Assembly (NCBI RefSeq): GCF_014207445.1
Contig: NZ_JACHEM010000001.1
Location: 186,001 to 250,000, forward strand
Reading direction: 5' to 3'
Source of the DNA: Streptomyces candidus
Lineage (GTDB): Bacteria; Actinomycetota; Actinomycetes; Streptomycetales; Streptomycetaceae
Length of the DNA: 64,000 bases
Shown one piece after another: positions 27,663 to 36,244 of the stretch; positions within the stretch are counted from its first letter, which is position 1, and the number at the start of each line of letters is the position of its first letter. The notes under the pieces are model-generated. The model did no database searches, had not been told where the DNA came from, and saw nothing but the letters and a program-made list of their open reading frames with translations. The position numbers and the translations under genes were made by a program.

Positions 27663-30073
27663 GCGGGCAGGTGCGGATGACGTGGTGTGCGCTGGCCGCC
27701 ACACTGATGGCCTCCGGCGCCATGATTCCGCTGGTCACGGAGGCCGGCTGGTTCTTCCAGGCGGCGCTGCTGGTCGCCGTGCAGGCGGCGGTCGGGACAC
27801 TCGCTCGGCGGGTGCCGCTGGCCAGGACACTGACCGTCGCGGTGCAACTCGTGGTGTCGATGGGGTTGCTGACGCTGCTGTTCGCCGGAGACCAAGCGGT
27901 GCTCGGGGTGCTGCCGGGGCCCGACGCCGTCGGGGAGTTCGGGCGGCTGCTGACCTCGGGCACCGCGGACGTCAACCGGTACGCGATCCCGGCTCCGGCC
28001 TCCGAGGGCATCCGGCTGATGCTGGTGGGCGGGGTGCTGTTCATCGGTCTCGCGGTGGACGCGCTCGCGGTCACGTTCCGCAGCGCGGCCCCCGCCGGGC
28101 TTCCCCTGCTCGCCCTGTACTCGGTGGCCGCCGGGCTCTCCGGGGGCGGTGCGAGCTGGATGTGGTTCCTGCTGGCGGCCTCCGGGTACCTGCTGCTGCT
28201 CCTGGCCGAGGGGAGGGACCGGATCTCGCAGTGGGGCCGGGTGTTCGGCGGGGCCGGGCCCCGCCGGCAGAGCGCCGGAGGACTGGAGCGCGGCAGCGGT
28301 TCGCCGCTCGCCCCGCTCCGTACGGGACGGCGCATCGGCATCTTCACCCTGGGCATCGCCCTCGCGGTGCCCGCCGTGCTGCCCGCGCTCGACGGCGGGC
28401 TGATCGGCGGCAGCGGCCCGGGGCGCGGGGGCGGAGGGGGCGGCGGCACCATTTCCGCGGTGAACCCCGTCGTCTCCCTCCAGGACAGCCTGAACCAGCC
28501 GGTCGACCGGGAGGTGCTGCGCTACCGCACGACGGCGCAGCAGACCCAGGACATGTATCTGCGGCTCGTCGCGCTCGACCAGTTCGACGGCACGGCGTGG
28601 AAGTCGTCCGAGCGCAAGGTCAGGGACGTCCCCGATCCGTTCCCCCGCCCCGCGGGGCTGGGCCAGGACGTCCCCACGACCGAGGTCAGCACGAACATCC
28701 GGGCCGCCGACTCGTACGCGCAGATATGGCTGCCCCTGCCGTTCCCCGCCACGCAGGTCAACGTCGGCAAGCGCTGGCGCTTCGAGCCGGAGGGCCGCAC
28801 CCTCGTCGGCGATCAGGGACAGACCACCAGCGGCGTGGAGTACAACGTCCGCAGTCTGGCCGTGCAGCCGACGAAGGAGCAGCTCGCTGCGGCTCCGCCC
28901 CCGCCCGCCGATGTGCGCAGGGAGTACACGCGGGTCCCCGAGTCGCTCCCGCCGGTGGTCGAGCGGACGGCCCGCCAGGTGACCAGCCGTGCCACGAACG
29001 ACTACGAGCGGGCCCGCACCCTCCAGAACTGGTTCGCCTCCGAGGGCGGTTTCTCGTACGACACCCAGGTGCAGTCGGGTACCGGGACGACGGCCATCGT
29101 CCGCTTCCTGGAGCGGAAGGAGGGCTTCTGCATCCACTTCGCCTTCTCGATGGCGGCGATGGCGCGGACCCTGAACATTCCGGCGCGGGTCGCGGTGGGC
29201 TTCACTCCGGGCGCGGCCAAGTCGGGCGACACGATGTCGGTCGGGCTGCGGGACGCGCACGCCTGGCCGGAGCTGTACTTCGAGGGGCTCGGCTGGACCC
29301 GGTTCGAACCGACCCCGACGCGGGGCACCGCGCCCGAGTACACGCGTGAGGACGTCCCGGCGGCCAACCCCAGCGACCCCTCGCGGCCGTCCCCGGGGAC
29401 GGCCGGCGAGCCCAGTGCCGCGCCGGACCCGGCGGACACCTGCCCGGCCGAGGCGCGCCGGATGGGCGAGTGCGGCCGGGACGATCAGGCGGCACCGGCC
29501 GGCCCGACGGACACCGGCCTGCCGACGGGCACGGTCGTGGGTATCGCGCTGGGCGTCGCGGCGGCTCTGCTGCTGCCGATGCTGCCGTTGTTGTGGCGGA
29601 CCCGGGTGCGGGCCCGGCGGCTTGGCTCGGGCGGGCGCAGCCCGACGGACGCGGCGGCCAGGACCCTGGCTGCCTGGCGGGAGATCACCGATTCCGCGTG
29701 GGACCTGGGCATTCAGCCCGACGAGTCGCAGACGCCGCGCAGGACGGCCGCGCGGATCGTCCGGCTGGGCGCACTGGACGGCGGGCCGGCCGAGGCGGTG
29801 CACCGGGCGGCGGGCGCGGTGGAACAGGTGCTGTACGCGCCGCAGCCGCGGCCGACCAGTGGCCTGGTGGACGACGTGCACCGGGTGCGGGCAGGGCTGG
29901 GGGCAGGGGCGGACAGGCGGGCCCGGCTGCGGGCGCTGCTCCTGCCGCGCTCGGCCGCCCGGGTGGCCTGGGAGGTGGCGGCACGCCTGTCGGCGTCGTC
30001 CGCGGCCTGGAGCCGCCGGTGGAACGGATGGTCCGCGGCGCTGCGGCGTCGGACGGCCCGCCAGCGGGGGTGA
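27659..30073 (+). CDS. Membrane-anchored transglutaminase-like protein (DUF3488/DUF4129 type)
   Basis: An 804-aa protein. The N-terminal third carries several membrane segments (ATLMASGAMIPLVTEAGWFF, LLTLLFAGDQAVLGVL, LMLVGGVLFIGLAVDALAV and others to about residue 250). An extracytoplasmic region follows with the transglutaminase core: KEGFCIHFAFSMAAMARTLN (active Cys), RDAHAWPELYFEGLGW (His) and RFEPTPT (Asp region). After a Pro-rich stretch there is one more membrane segment (VVGIALGVAAALLLPMLPLL) and a cytoplasmic tail. GGAGGG precedes the ATG 27659. MoxR, DUF58 and transglutaminase genes form a widespread operon of unknown function. Confidence 0.92.
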   Translation: MSGQVRMTWCALAATLMASGAMIPLVTEAGWFFQAALLVAVQAAVGTLARRVPLARTLTVAVQLVVSMGLLTLLFAGDQAVLGVLPGPDAVGEFGRLLTSGTADVNRYAIPAPASEGIRLMLVGGVLFIGLAVDALAVTFRSAAPAGLPLLALYSVAAGLSGGGASWMWFLLAASGYLLLLLAEGRDRISQWGRVFGGAGPRRQSAGGLERGSGSPLAPLRTGRRIGIFTLGIALAVPAVLPALDGGLIGGSGPGRGGGGGGGTISAVNPVVSLQDSLNQPVDREVLRYRTTAQQTQDMYLRLVALDQFDGTAWKSSERKVRDVPDPFPRPAGLGQDVPTTEVSTNIRAADSYAQIWLPLPFPATQVNVGKRWRFEPEGRTLVGDQGQTTSGVEYNVRSLAVQPTKEQLAAAPPPPADVRREYTRVPESLPPVVERTARQVTSRATNDYERARTLQNWFASEGGFSYDTQVQSGTGTTAIVRFLERKEGFCIHFAFSMAAMARTLNIPARVAVGFTPGAAKSGDTMSVGLRDAHAWPELYFEGLGWTRFEPTPTRGTAPEYTREDVPAANPSDPSRPSPGTAGEPSAAPDPADTCPAEARRMGECGRDDQAAPAGPTDTGLPTGTVVGIALGVAAALLLPMLPLLWRTRVRARRLGSGGRSPTDAAARTLAAWREITDSAWDLGIQPDESQTPRRTAARIVRLGALDGGPAEAVHRAAGAVEQVLYAPQPRPTSGLVDDVHRVRAGLGAGADRRARLRALLLPRSAARVAWEVAARLSASSAAWSRRWNGWSAALRRRTARQRG

Positions 30074-30154
30074 GTGACCTCCCGGTCGCCGAGGTCGCCG
30101 GGGTCGCCGGGGTGAGTGGCCCGGGGCCGGAGTCCGCGCGCGGGCGGCATGCGG

Positions 30155-30187
30155 GAGGGGCGGCCACCCCGAAGGTGGCCGCCCCTC
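30155..30187. terminator. Bidirectional hairpin after the transglutaminase gene
   Basis: GAGGGGCGGCCACC / GGTGGCCGCCCCTC forms a perfect 14-bp stem with a 5-base loop. It lies about 80 bases past the transglutaminase stop and 65 past the end of the convergent DUF3040 gene, so it can serve both. Confidence 0.85.
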
Positions 30188-30252
30188 ACACGTCGTCGTC
30201 CAGCATGTTCACCGGGTGTCCCGGTGTGCGCTCCACCCGTACGGTCCGGGTC

Positions 30253-30651
30253 TCAGCCGCCCTGTTCGTCCCGGCGGCGCTGCCAGCGTTGCTCTATCCG
30301 GTTCATCACCGAACGGCGCTGCCTGGTCTGTCGATGGCCTTCGGTCGCCGCGGCACCGGGTACCGGTTGCTCGCCGGGCTTGGGAGCCTTGCGCCATCCG
30401 GTGACCGCGAGTACGGCACAACCGAGCATGACAAGGAAGCCGACCACGCTCACCCAGATCATCTGGGCGACCATTCCGGCCATGAGGAGCGCGATACCCA
30501 CAAGGAAGCCTGCGACCGCTTGGTAGACCCGTCGCCGGGTGTACGTACGCAGCCCGCTTCCCTCAAGCGCTGTCGCGAATTTGGGATCTTCGGCGTACAG
30601 CGCTCGCTCCATCTGCTCGAGCATTCGCTGCTCGTGCTCCGAGAGCGGCAC
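30253..30651 (-). CDS. DUF3040 small membrane protein
   Basis: A 132-aa protein beginning PLSEHEQRMLEQMERALYAE, the DUF3040 signature (an N-terminal helical segment found in actinobacteria). Two adjacent membrane segments follow: VAGFLVGIALLMAGMVAQMI and VVGFLVMLGCAVLAVTG. The C-terminal 45 residues are basic (RQRRSVMNRIEQRWQRRRDE). GTG 30651 has AGGAGG upstream. The function is unknown. It is convergent with the MoxR operon, on the same strand as the dcw genes but separated from them by that operon. Confidence 0.9.
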   Translation of the reverse strand: MPLSEHEQRMLEQMERALYAEDPKFATALEGSGLRTYTRRRVYQAVAGFLVGIALLMAGMVAQMIWVSVVGFLVMLGCAVLAVTGWRKAPKPGEQPVPGAAATEGHRQTRQRRSVMNRIEQRWQRRRDEQGG

Positions 30652-31023
30652 GGAGTCCTCCTACTCGTCGGTCGCGGGGGGCGACCGGATGCGGCCCTTT
30701 CAGAATAGGCAGGGAATCGCCCCGGTGAAACCCGCCCTCTACGCCAATTCGCCAATCCGGGCCGCCGTGCCGGCTTGGCTGTTGAAGCGTGCATTCCCCA
30801 ACGGCCGACCCGTCATGCCGACGGTGTCCTTCGATCATACGGGGCCCGGAGGCTGATCGGGGGGCCTGTGACGGACTCCGTGCTTCCCTCATGCCCGGTC
30901 CCGTCCCTGATCAGCCGCCTCGGCGGGCTTTCGGGGGAACCCTGAGGGCGTTGCTCCGACCGTGCCGGGTGACTGCTGGGGCGGGGGAAGGCGGTGGGGC
31001 GGGGGTGTGAGGGACGGGCGGCG
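30652..31023. other. Gene-free stretch upstream of the DUF3040 gene
   Basis: No convincing gene is seen. On the minus strand TATTCT (30707-30702) could be the -10 of the DUF3040 gene, about 50 bases before its GTG. CGCCAAT occurs twice in direct orientation 8 bases apart (30742 and 30750), a possible binding site. The remainder is GC-rich sequence after the convergent end of the methyltransferase gene. Confidence 0.4.
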
Positions 31024-31800
31024 CTAGCGCGGTGCCGCGGCCTCGGCGCGCTTCTCGCCCAGTACGTGCAGTTGGGTGGCGACCGCGTGGAACGCGTCGA
31101 GTTCGGCGGCGGCGGCCTCCAGCTTCAGGAGTGCCTCCATCGCACCGGGCTCGGTGTCGACCAGGGCGCCGGGGACCAGGTCGGCGAAGACCCTGACGCC
31201 GTGCACCGCACTGACTTCGACGCCCGCGCCGTTGGCGAGCTCACGGAGCTGCCCGGCGGTGAAGCGGCGGGGTACCGGGTCGCCCTCGCCCCAGCGGCCC
31301 GCCGGGTCGGTCAGCGCGGCGCGGGCCTCGTTAAAGTGTCCGGCCAGGGCGCGCGCGAGGACGGCGCCGCCGCTCCCTGCGGCGAGCAGGCTGAGGGTGC
31401 CGGCCGGGCGAAGCGCGGCGACGACGTTGCGCAGGCCTTCGGCGGGGTCGTCGACGTACTCCAGCACTCCGTGGCAGAGCACGGCGTCGTACCCGCCGCG
31501 CTCGACCACGTCGAACAGGCCCAGCGCGTCGCCCTGGACGCCGCGGACGCGCTCGGCGACCCCGGCCTCGGCGGCCCGGCGCTCCAGAGCGAAGAGGGCG
31601 TTGGGGCTCGGGTCGACGACGGTGACGCGGTGGCCGAGCTCGGCGACGGGCACCGCGAAGTTGCCGGTGCCGCCTCCGGTGTCGAGGACGTCCAGGGTGT
31701 CGCGGCCGGTCTCCTTGGCGCGCTGGTCGAGAGCGTCCTTGAGGACCTCCCGGACCACGGCGGTACGGAGGGAGGCGCGGGGGCGCATCGGGTCCGACAC
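31024..31800 (-). CDS. Class I SAM-dependent methyltransferase
   Basis: A 258-aa Rossmann-fold methyltransferase. Motif I is LDVLDTGGGTGNFAVPVAEL near residue 37; the acidic residue of motif II is VTVVDPSPNALFAL; motif IV is YDAVLCHGVLEYVDDPAEGL. The closest relatives I know are SmtA/CmoM-like methyltransferases, but the substrate cannot be read from sequence. GTG 31800 has GAGGAG upstream. It stands between the DUF3040 gene and the HEPN gene on the same strand. Confidence 0.88.
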   Translation of the reverse strand: MSDPMRPRASLRTAVVREVLKDALDQRAKETGRDTLDVLDTGGGTGNFAVPVAELGHRVTVVDPSPNALFALERRAAEAGVAERVRGVQGDALGLFDVVERGGYDAVLCHGVLEYVDDPAEGLRNVVAALRPAGTLSLLAAGSGGAVLARALAGHFNEARAALTDPAGRWGEGDPVPRRFTAGQLRELANGAGVEVSAVHGVRVFADLVPGALVDTEPGAMEALLKLEAAAAELDAFHAVATQLHVLGEKRAEAAAPR

Positions 31801-31924
31801 GGCATTGACTCCTCGGTGAACGGTGCGGGCGGGCCCCTCGGACAGGGCTCCGTGGGTCCGCGGACAAGGCAGCGTCCAGCCTAATGGCCCGGGGCCCCCG
31901 CCCAGGTCACCGCGCCTGCCGGGT

Positions 31925-32413
31925 TCACCCCGCCCGTGCGGGCCCGGGGCCGGGCTCCTCCTCCCGGGCGCGCGGCAGCACCGGCTGGAGTACGAGCATC
32001 CGCTCGACCAGGCGCAGGAACATCGCGGCGTCGCGCATCAGGTCGTCGGCGTCCCGCGCACTGGCCGCCCCCCGTATGCCCGCCTCCGCGCGGGCCCTGC
32101 GGTCGGCACCGGAGGCGAACAGGGCGCTCCACTCGGTCAGTTCGGGCGCCGTTTCGGGCAGCACCTCCCAGGCGCTGCGTATGCGCTGCCTGCGGCGCGG
32201 GGTGGCTTCGGGGCGGCCCCGGGCGGCGAGGACCGCGGCGGCGGTGCGCAGGGCGGCCAAGTGGGCGGTGGCGTACCGCTCGTTGGGGGCCTCGGTGACG
32301 GCTGCCTCCTCCAGGCCGTGGCGGGCCTGGGCGAGGAGGTCGAGGGCGGCGGGCGGCGCCGAGGCGCGGCGCACCACCGGGTGGACATCTGCATGGACAC
32401 CAGCGCGAGTCAT
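31925..32413 (-). CDS. SAV_6107-family HEPN domain protein
   Basis: A 162-aa all-helical protein. It matches what I recall as the SAV_6107 HEPN family of actinobacteria: AALDLLAQARHGLEEAAVTE, APNERYATAHLAALRTAAAV and DADDLMRDAAMFLRLVERML. The catalytic R-x4-6-H of HEPN ribonucleases is not obvious, so it may be a non-catalytic HEPN. No nucleotidyltransferase (MNT) partner is adjacent. ATG 32413 has AGGAGG upstream. It is divergent from the ATPase/Pip/TetR operon, and the palindrome at 32528 lies between. Confidence 0.82.
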   Translation of the reverse strand: MTRAGVHADVHPVVRRASAPPAALDLLAQARHGLEEAAVTEAPNERYATAHLAALRTAAAVLAARGRPEATPRRRQRIRSAWEVLPETAPELTEWSALFASGADRRARAEAGIRGAASARDADDLMRDAAMFLRLVERMLVLQPVLPRAREEEPGPGPARAG

Positions 32414-32527
32414 GACGAACCTCCTGATCGTCGGGTAACGGCGCTGTGGCCGTATGTGTCCACTGTGAGGGACGCCACTGACAATCCGGCCTGAGCTGGG
32501 CTTTTGCGCGCCGAGGGCCAGGCGATA

Positions 32528-32555
32528 CTTTTGAACTGACCGGTCAGTTCAAAAG
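32528..32555. promoter_or_regulatory. Perfect 28-bp palindrome, probable TetR operator
   Basis: CTTTTGAACTGACC and GGTCAGTTCAAAAG are exact inverted copies with no spacer. The site ends 23 bases before the GTG of the ATPase gene and 114 bases from the divergent HEPN start. TetR-family regulators bind palindromes of this size, and a TetR gene is third in the downstream operon. TTGAAC inside the left arm could also act as a -35, so binding would block transcription. Regulator assignment is inference. Confidence 0.8.
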
Positions 32556-32578
32556 AGTTCGGCAAGTGGGGAGGGTGC

Positions 32579-33460
32579 GTGGACAGCCCGCACACCGTGG
32601 CAGCGGAGAAGGCCGGAACCGACGGAGCTGCGGTGACCGCAGTGGACTTCGGCTTGAAGGGCCCGCGCGGCTGGGCGTTCCGCGGCGTGGACTTCGCCGC
32701 GCCCGCCGGATCGTTCGTCGCGATCGAGGGGGTGTCCGGCTCCGGCCGCACCTGCCTGCTGCTGGCGCTCACCGGACGCATGCGCGCCACCGAGGGTCAT
32801 GCCGAAGTGGGCGGCTTGCTGCTGCCGAAGAAGATGGCGGCCGTGCGCGGCGTCAGCGGCCTGGGCCCCGTGACCGGGGTCAACGAGCTCGATCCGGCCT
32901 TCACGGTCGCCGAGCACCTGCGCGAACGCGCCCTGCTGCAGAGCCGTTTCGACCGCGGACTGCGTTCGCTGTTCCAGCGGCCCGCCAAGCGACGCGCCGA
33001 CGCCAGGGCCCGGATCGACGCCGCCATGGAGGCCGCCGGTCTCGACCTGGACTCGCTGCCCAAGGGCGCGCGGACCTCCGTACGGGACCTGGAACGGCTG
33101 GAAGCACTGCGGCTGTCCGTCGGCCTCGCGTTGATGGGCTCGCCCCGGCTGCTCGCCGTGGACGACGCGGACCTCAAGCTGTCCGACGCGGAGCGCGAGC
33201 AGGCGTGGGAGCTGCTGCGGTCGGTGGCCGCTTGCGGCACGACCGTCCTGGCGGTGTGCAGCGAGCCGCCCGAGGACGCCCTGCGACTCTGCGTACGGAA
33301 CGCGACCAAGGACGCGGCAGAGGCAGAGCCCGCGCAGTCCGCGGCAGACGTGAAGTCCTCGGATTCCGTGAAGGCGACGGACAGCACCGCGGACACGACC
33401 GACGAAGGCACGACCGAGGAGGGGACGGCCGATGCGCTCGCCGAAACTGGCCGCTCTTGA
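32579..33460 (+). CDS. Degenerate ABC-type ATPase
   Basis: A 293-aa protein with the outline of an ABC nucleotide-binding domain but altered in every catalytic motif. Walker A reads GVSGSGRT, with Arg in place of Lys. No Q-loop glutamine is seen before AFTVAEHLRER. The LSGGQ signature position reads VRDLERLEALRLSVGLAL. Walker B is RLLAVDDAD, without the catalytic Glu, and the H-loop position (TTVLAVCSEPP) lacks His. The last 55 residues are a Ser/Thr/Glu/Ala tail. GTG 32579 has GGGAGGG upstream. It overlaps the next gene by 29 bases, so the two proteins are probably made together. Nucleotide binding is uncertain and turnover doubtful. Confidence 0.8.
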   Translation: MDSPHTVAAEKAGTDGAAVTAVDFGLKGPRGWAFRGVDFAAPAGSFVAIEGVSGSGRTCLLLALTGRMRATEGHAEVGGLLLPKKMAAVRGVSGLGPVTGVNELDPAFTVAEHLRERALLQSRFDRGLRSLFQRPAKRRADARARIDAAMEAAGLDLDSLPKGARTSVRDLERLEALRLSVGLALMGSPRLLAVDDADLKLSDAEREQAWELLRSVAACGTTVLAVCSEPPEDALRLCVRNATKDAAEAEPAQSAADVKSSDSVKATDSTADTTDEGTTEEGTADALAETGRS

Positions 33461-35543
33461 GCTGAAGCGGTTCGGCAGGGGGAAGCTGCCGCGCGCCGCG
33501 CTCGTCGCACTGCTGCTGCTGCCGCTGCTGTACGGAGCCCTGTACCTGTGGTCCTTCTGGGATCCGTACGGGCGGCTCGACAGGATTCCCGTGGCGCTCG
33601 TCAACGACGACAAGGGCGCGACCGCCGGGGGCAAGAGGGTCGCCGCCGGTGACGAGATCACCAGGAAGCTGCTGGACAGCAAGGTCTTCGACTGGCAGGA
33701 GGTGTCCGCGGAGGACGCCAGGGACGGGGTCGAGAACGGCAGTTACTACCTGTCGCTGACCATGCCGTCCGACTTCAGCGAGCGGATCGCCTCCAGCTCC
33801 GGCGACTCCCCGGAGACCGGTGCGCTCCAGGTGCACACCAACGACTCCAACAACTACATCGTCGGGCAGATCTCCCGTTCGGTGTTCTCCGAGGTGCGCA
33901 CGGCGGCCTCCACGAACGCCTCGCGCGGCTTCCTCGACAAGATCTTCATCTCGTTCTCCGACATCCACGCCGCCACCGAGAAGGCCGCCAAGGGCGCCCA
34001 GGACCTCGACGGCGGCATCGGGAAGGCGAAGAAGGGCTCGCAGGACCTCGCCAACGGTCTGAACGACGCGAAGAAGGGCAGCGGGAACCTGTCGGGCGGC
34101 ATCAAGAAGCTCGACAAGGGCGCGGGCGATCTCGCCGTGGGCGCCAAGCGGGTCGCCGATGGCACCAAGGAGCTGGCCGGCAAGGTCAACCGGGTCGCCG
34201 GGCAGGTCCGCCCGTACCTGAAGGACGACGGCACCTCGATCGCGCACTCCGCACAGTTGGTCGCCGACACCTCGAAGGTGGCCAGGAACCACCTCAAGAC
34301 CCTGGTCAAGGGTGCTCCCGTCGCCGCGCAGGGCGCACGCACGGCGGCCAACGAACTGGCCGCCGCGCACAAGGAACTCTGCGAGCAGGCACCCGCGGCC
34401 GACGACGAGGCACAGACCGCTGCCAGGGCCAAGGTCTGCCCCGGGCTCAAGAAGGCCGCCACGGCCGCCGAGGAGGCGGCGACGGTGTCCGCGGACGTCA
34501 ACGCGATGGTCAAGGACAGCAACAGTGACCTGACGCTCCTGGACACTCGCCTCAAGGACATCCAGGCCAAGTCGCAGAAGCTGGTCCGTGGCGCCCCGCG
34601 TCTGGACGAAGACCTGCAGACCGCCGTCGCGCAGGTCAACGCCCTGAACTCGGGCGCCCAGAAGGTCTCCCGGGGCGCCGCCAAGCTGCACACCGGCCTC
34701 GCCTCCGCCCGCACCGGCGCCACCGACCTCGACCAGGGCGTCGGCAGGCTGAAGACCGGGGCGCACAACCTGGACGGCGGACTGTTCAAGCTCGCCGACG
34801 GCAGCGGAAAGCTCGCGGGCGGACTGCACGACGGGGTGGGCAAGATCCCCGACTACGACAAGGACTCCCGTGACCAGCGCACCGAGGTGATGGCCGACCC
34901 GGTCAAGCTCGCCTCGCAGTCCCTGCACAAGGCGCCCAATTACGGCACCGGGTTCGCCCCGTACTTCATCCCGCTGTCGCTGTGGGTGGGCGCGATGGTG
35001 GCGTACATGCTGATCCAGCCGCTCAACCGGCGCGCCCTCGCCGCGGGTGCGTCCGCGTGGCGGATCGCCCTCGCGGGCTGGCTGCCGGTCGCCGCGCTGG
35101 GCGTGCTCCAGGTGGCCGCGCTGATGTCCGTACTGCACTGGGGCCTGGGTCTGGAGATGACCCGCACCGCCGGCACGCTGGGCTTCCTCGTACTGGTGAC
35201 GTGCTGCTTCGCGTCGATCGTGCAGTGGCTCAACGCCCGGTTCGGAGCGGCGGGGCGCATCCTGGTGCTCGCGGTGCTGATGCTTCAGCTGACGTCGGCG
35301 GGCGGCACGTATCCGGTCCAGACGTCTCCGACGTTCTTCAACGCGATCCACCCGTTCCTGCCCATGACGTACGTCGTCGAGGGGCTGCGCAGGCTGATCT
35401 CGGGCGGCGGGCTGGAGCCGGTGTGGACGGGCAGCCTCGTGCTGGCCGCCTTCACCGCGGGCGCACTCGCCCTCACCGCGGTGTCCGCCCGGCGCAAGCA
35501 GGTGTGGACGCTGGACCGCCTGCATCCGGACCTCAGCCTGTGA
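33432..35543 (+). CDS. YhgE/Pip (EsaA-like) membrane protein
   Basis: A 703-aa protein with one N-terminal membrane segment (AALVALLLLPLLYGALYLWS). A long extracytoplasmic region of about 450 residues is built of repeated short helices such as KAAKGAQDLDGGIGKAKKGS, DLANGLNDAKKGSGNLSGGI and KLDKGAGDLAVGAKRVADGT. Five or six membrane segments close the C-terminus (from about residue 510: FAPYFIPLSLWVGAMVAYML). This layout is that of YhgE/Pip proteins, which include phage receptors and the EsaA/YueB component of type VIIb secretion. No other secretion gene is near, so an ABC-2-like permease role with the preceding ATPase is more likely. The start is ATG 33432. Confidence 0.9.
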   Translation: MRSPKLAALELKRFGRGKLPRAALVALLLLPLLYGALYLWSFWDPYGRLDRIPVALVNDDKGATAGGKRVAAGDEITRKLLDSKVFDWQEVSAEDARDGVENGSYYLSLTMPSDFSERIASSSGDSPETGALQVHTNDSNNYIVGQISRSVFSEVRTAASTNASRGFLDKIFISFSDIHAATEKAAKGAQDLDGGIGKAKKGSQDLANGLNDAKKGSGNLSGGIKKLDKGAGDLAVGAKRVADGTKELAGKVNRVAGQVRPYLKDDGTSIAHSAQLVADTSKVARNHLKTLVKGAPVAAQGARTAANELAAAHKELCEQAPAADDEAQTAARAKVCPGLKKAATAAEEAATVSADVNAMVKDSNSDLTLLDTRLKDIQAKSQKLVRGAPRLDEDLQTAVAQVNALNSGAQKVSRGAAKLHTGLASARTGATDLDQGVGRLKTGAHNLDGGLFKLADGSGKLAGGLHDGVGKIPDYDKDSRDQRTEVMADPVKLASQSLHKAPNYGTGFAPYFIPLSLWVGAMVAYMLIQPLNRRALAAGASAWRIALAGWLPVAALGVLQVAALMSVLHWGLGLEMTRTAGTLGFLVLVTCCFASIVQWLNARFGAAGRILVLAVLMLQLTSAGGTYPVQTSPTFFNAIHPFLPMTYVVEGLRRLISGGGLEPVWTGSLVLAAFTAGALALTAVSARRKQVWTLDRLHPDLSL

Positions 35544-35583
35544 ACGCGCGGCCGGTGAGCCCGGAGAACACCCCGGGGGCTGA

Positions 35584-35596
35584 AAGAATCGGCGCC
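35584..35596 (+). promoter_or_regulatory. Possible -10 for an internal, leaderless tetR transcript
   Basis: AAGAAT (35584-35589) lies 7 bases before the ATG at 35597. It has the A and final T of a -10 element but not the first T. It could let the repressor be made independently of the operon promoter. Weak evidence. Confidence 0.25.
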
Positions 35597-36211
35597 ATGG
35601 ACAGCACCAGCACGCGTCGCCGCAACACCCGGCAGAAGCTCTACGAGGCGGCCGTGACACTCATCGCCGAGAAGGGTTTCTCCTCCACCACCGTGGAGGA
35701 GATCGCCGACCGGGCGGGTGTCGCCAAGGGCACGGTGTACTACAACTTCAAGAGCAAGAGCGAGCTCTTCGAAGAATTGCTGCGGTACGGCGTCGGACTG
35801 CTCACCGCCTCCCTCCAGGAGGCGGCCGACGCCACCGCCGCACGGGACGGCAGCAACGTGGAGTCGCTCGACGCGATGATCCGGGCCGGCCTTGAGTTCA
35901 TCGACCGGTACCCGGCCTTCACACAGCTGTACGTCGCCGAACTGTGGCGGACGAACAGGGCGTGGCAGTCCACCCTCCTGGTGGTGCGTCAGCAGGCGGT
36001 CGCCGTCGTGGAGACGGTCCTGTCCCAGGGCGTCGCGAACGGCGAGCTGAGCCGGGAGATCGACATCAAGCTGACGGCCGCGGCACTGGTCGGGATGGTG
36101 CTGGTGGCGGCGCTGGACTGGCAGGCGTTCCAGAGCGAGCGATCCCTCGACGACGTCCACTCCGCGCTGTCGCGGCTGCTGCACGGCCGGGTGGGTGGCA
36201 CCCAGGGCTGA
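35597..36211 (+). CDS. TetR-family transcriptional regulator
   Basis: A 204-aa repressor. The N-terminal helix-turn-helix is complete: RQKLYEAAVTLIAEKGFSST, TVEEIADRAGVAKGTVYYNF, then KSKSELFEELL. The C-terminal ligand domain is unlike any I can name. I chose ATG 35597; the frame is also open from GTG 35540, which overlaps the Pip stop (GTGA), so a coupled longer form (19 residues more) is possible. It is the third gene of the ATPase-Pip operon and the likely ligand of the palindrome at 32528-32555, giving autoregulation. The inducer is unknown. Confidence 0.9.
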   Translation: MDSTSTRRRNTRQKLYEAAVTLIAEKGFSSTTVEEIADRAGVAKGTVYYNFKSKSELFEELLRYGVGLLTASLQEAADATAARDGSNVESLDAMIRAGLEFIDRYPAFTQLYVAELWRTNRAWQSTLLVVRQQAVAVVETVLSQGVANGELSREIDIKLTAAALVGMVLVAALDWQAFQSERSLDDVHSALSRLLHGRVGGTQG

Positions 36212-36228
36212 GCCGGCGGGCCCAGCTC

Positions 36229-36244
36229 TGAGTATCCGTACCTA
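36229..36244. promoter_or_regulatory. MacR-box-like palindrome
   Basis: TGAGTATCCGTACCTA resembles the S. coelicolor MacR consensus as I remember it, TGAGTAC-nn-GTACTCA, matching 11 of 14 defined bases. A second TGAGTAGGTAC lies 11 bases further on (36255-36265). The macR and macS genes are in this same window. Which gene it would control is unclear: DUF4126 starts more than 300 bases downstream. Confidence 0.4.

Noticed and set aside
27101..29881. A 926-codon frame antisense to the DUF58 and transglutaminase genes
   Set aside because: It spans two well-supported genes, has low-complexity Arg/Pro composition and no ribosome site or domain.
33432..35543. Pip/EsaA protein as evidence of a type VII secretion locus
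   Set aside because: No EssC-type ATPase, WXG100 protein or other ESX component is present; pairing is with an ABC-like ATPase.
33174..35660. An 828-codon frame antisense to the Pip gene
   Set aside because: Its repeats are mirror images of the helical repeats in Pip; no recognisable protein.
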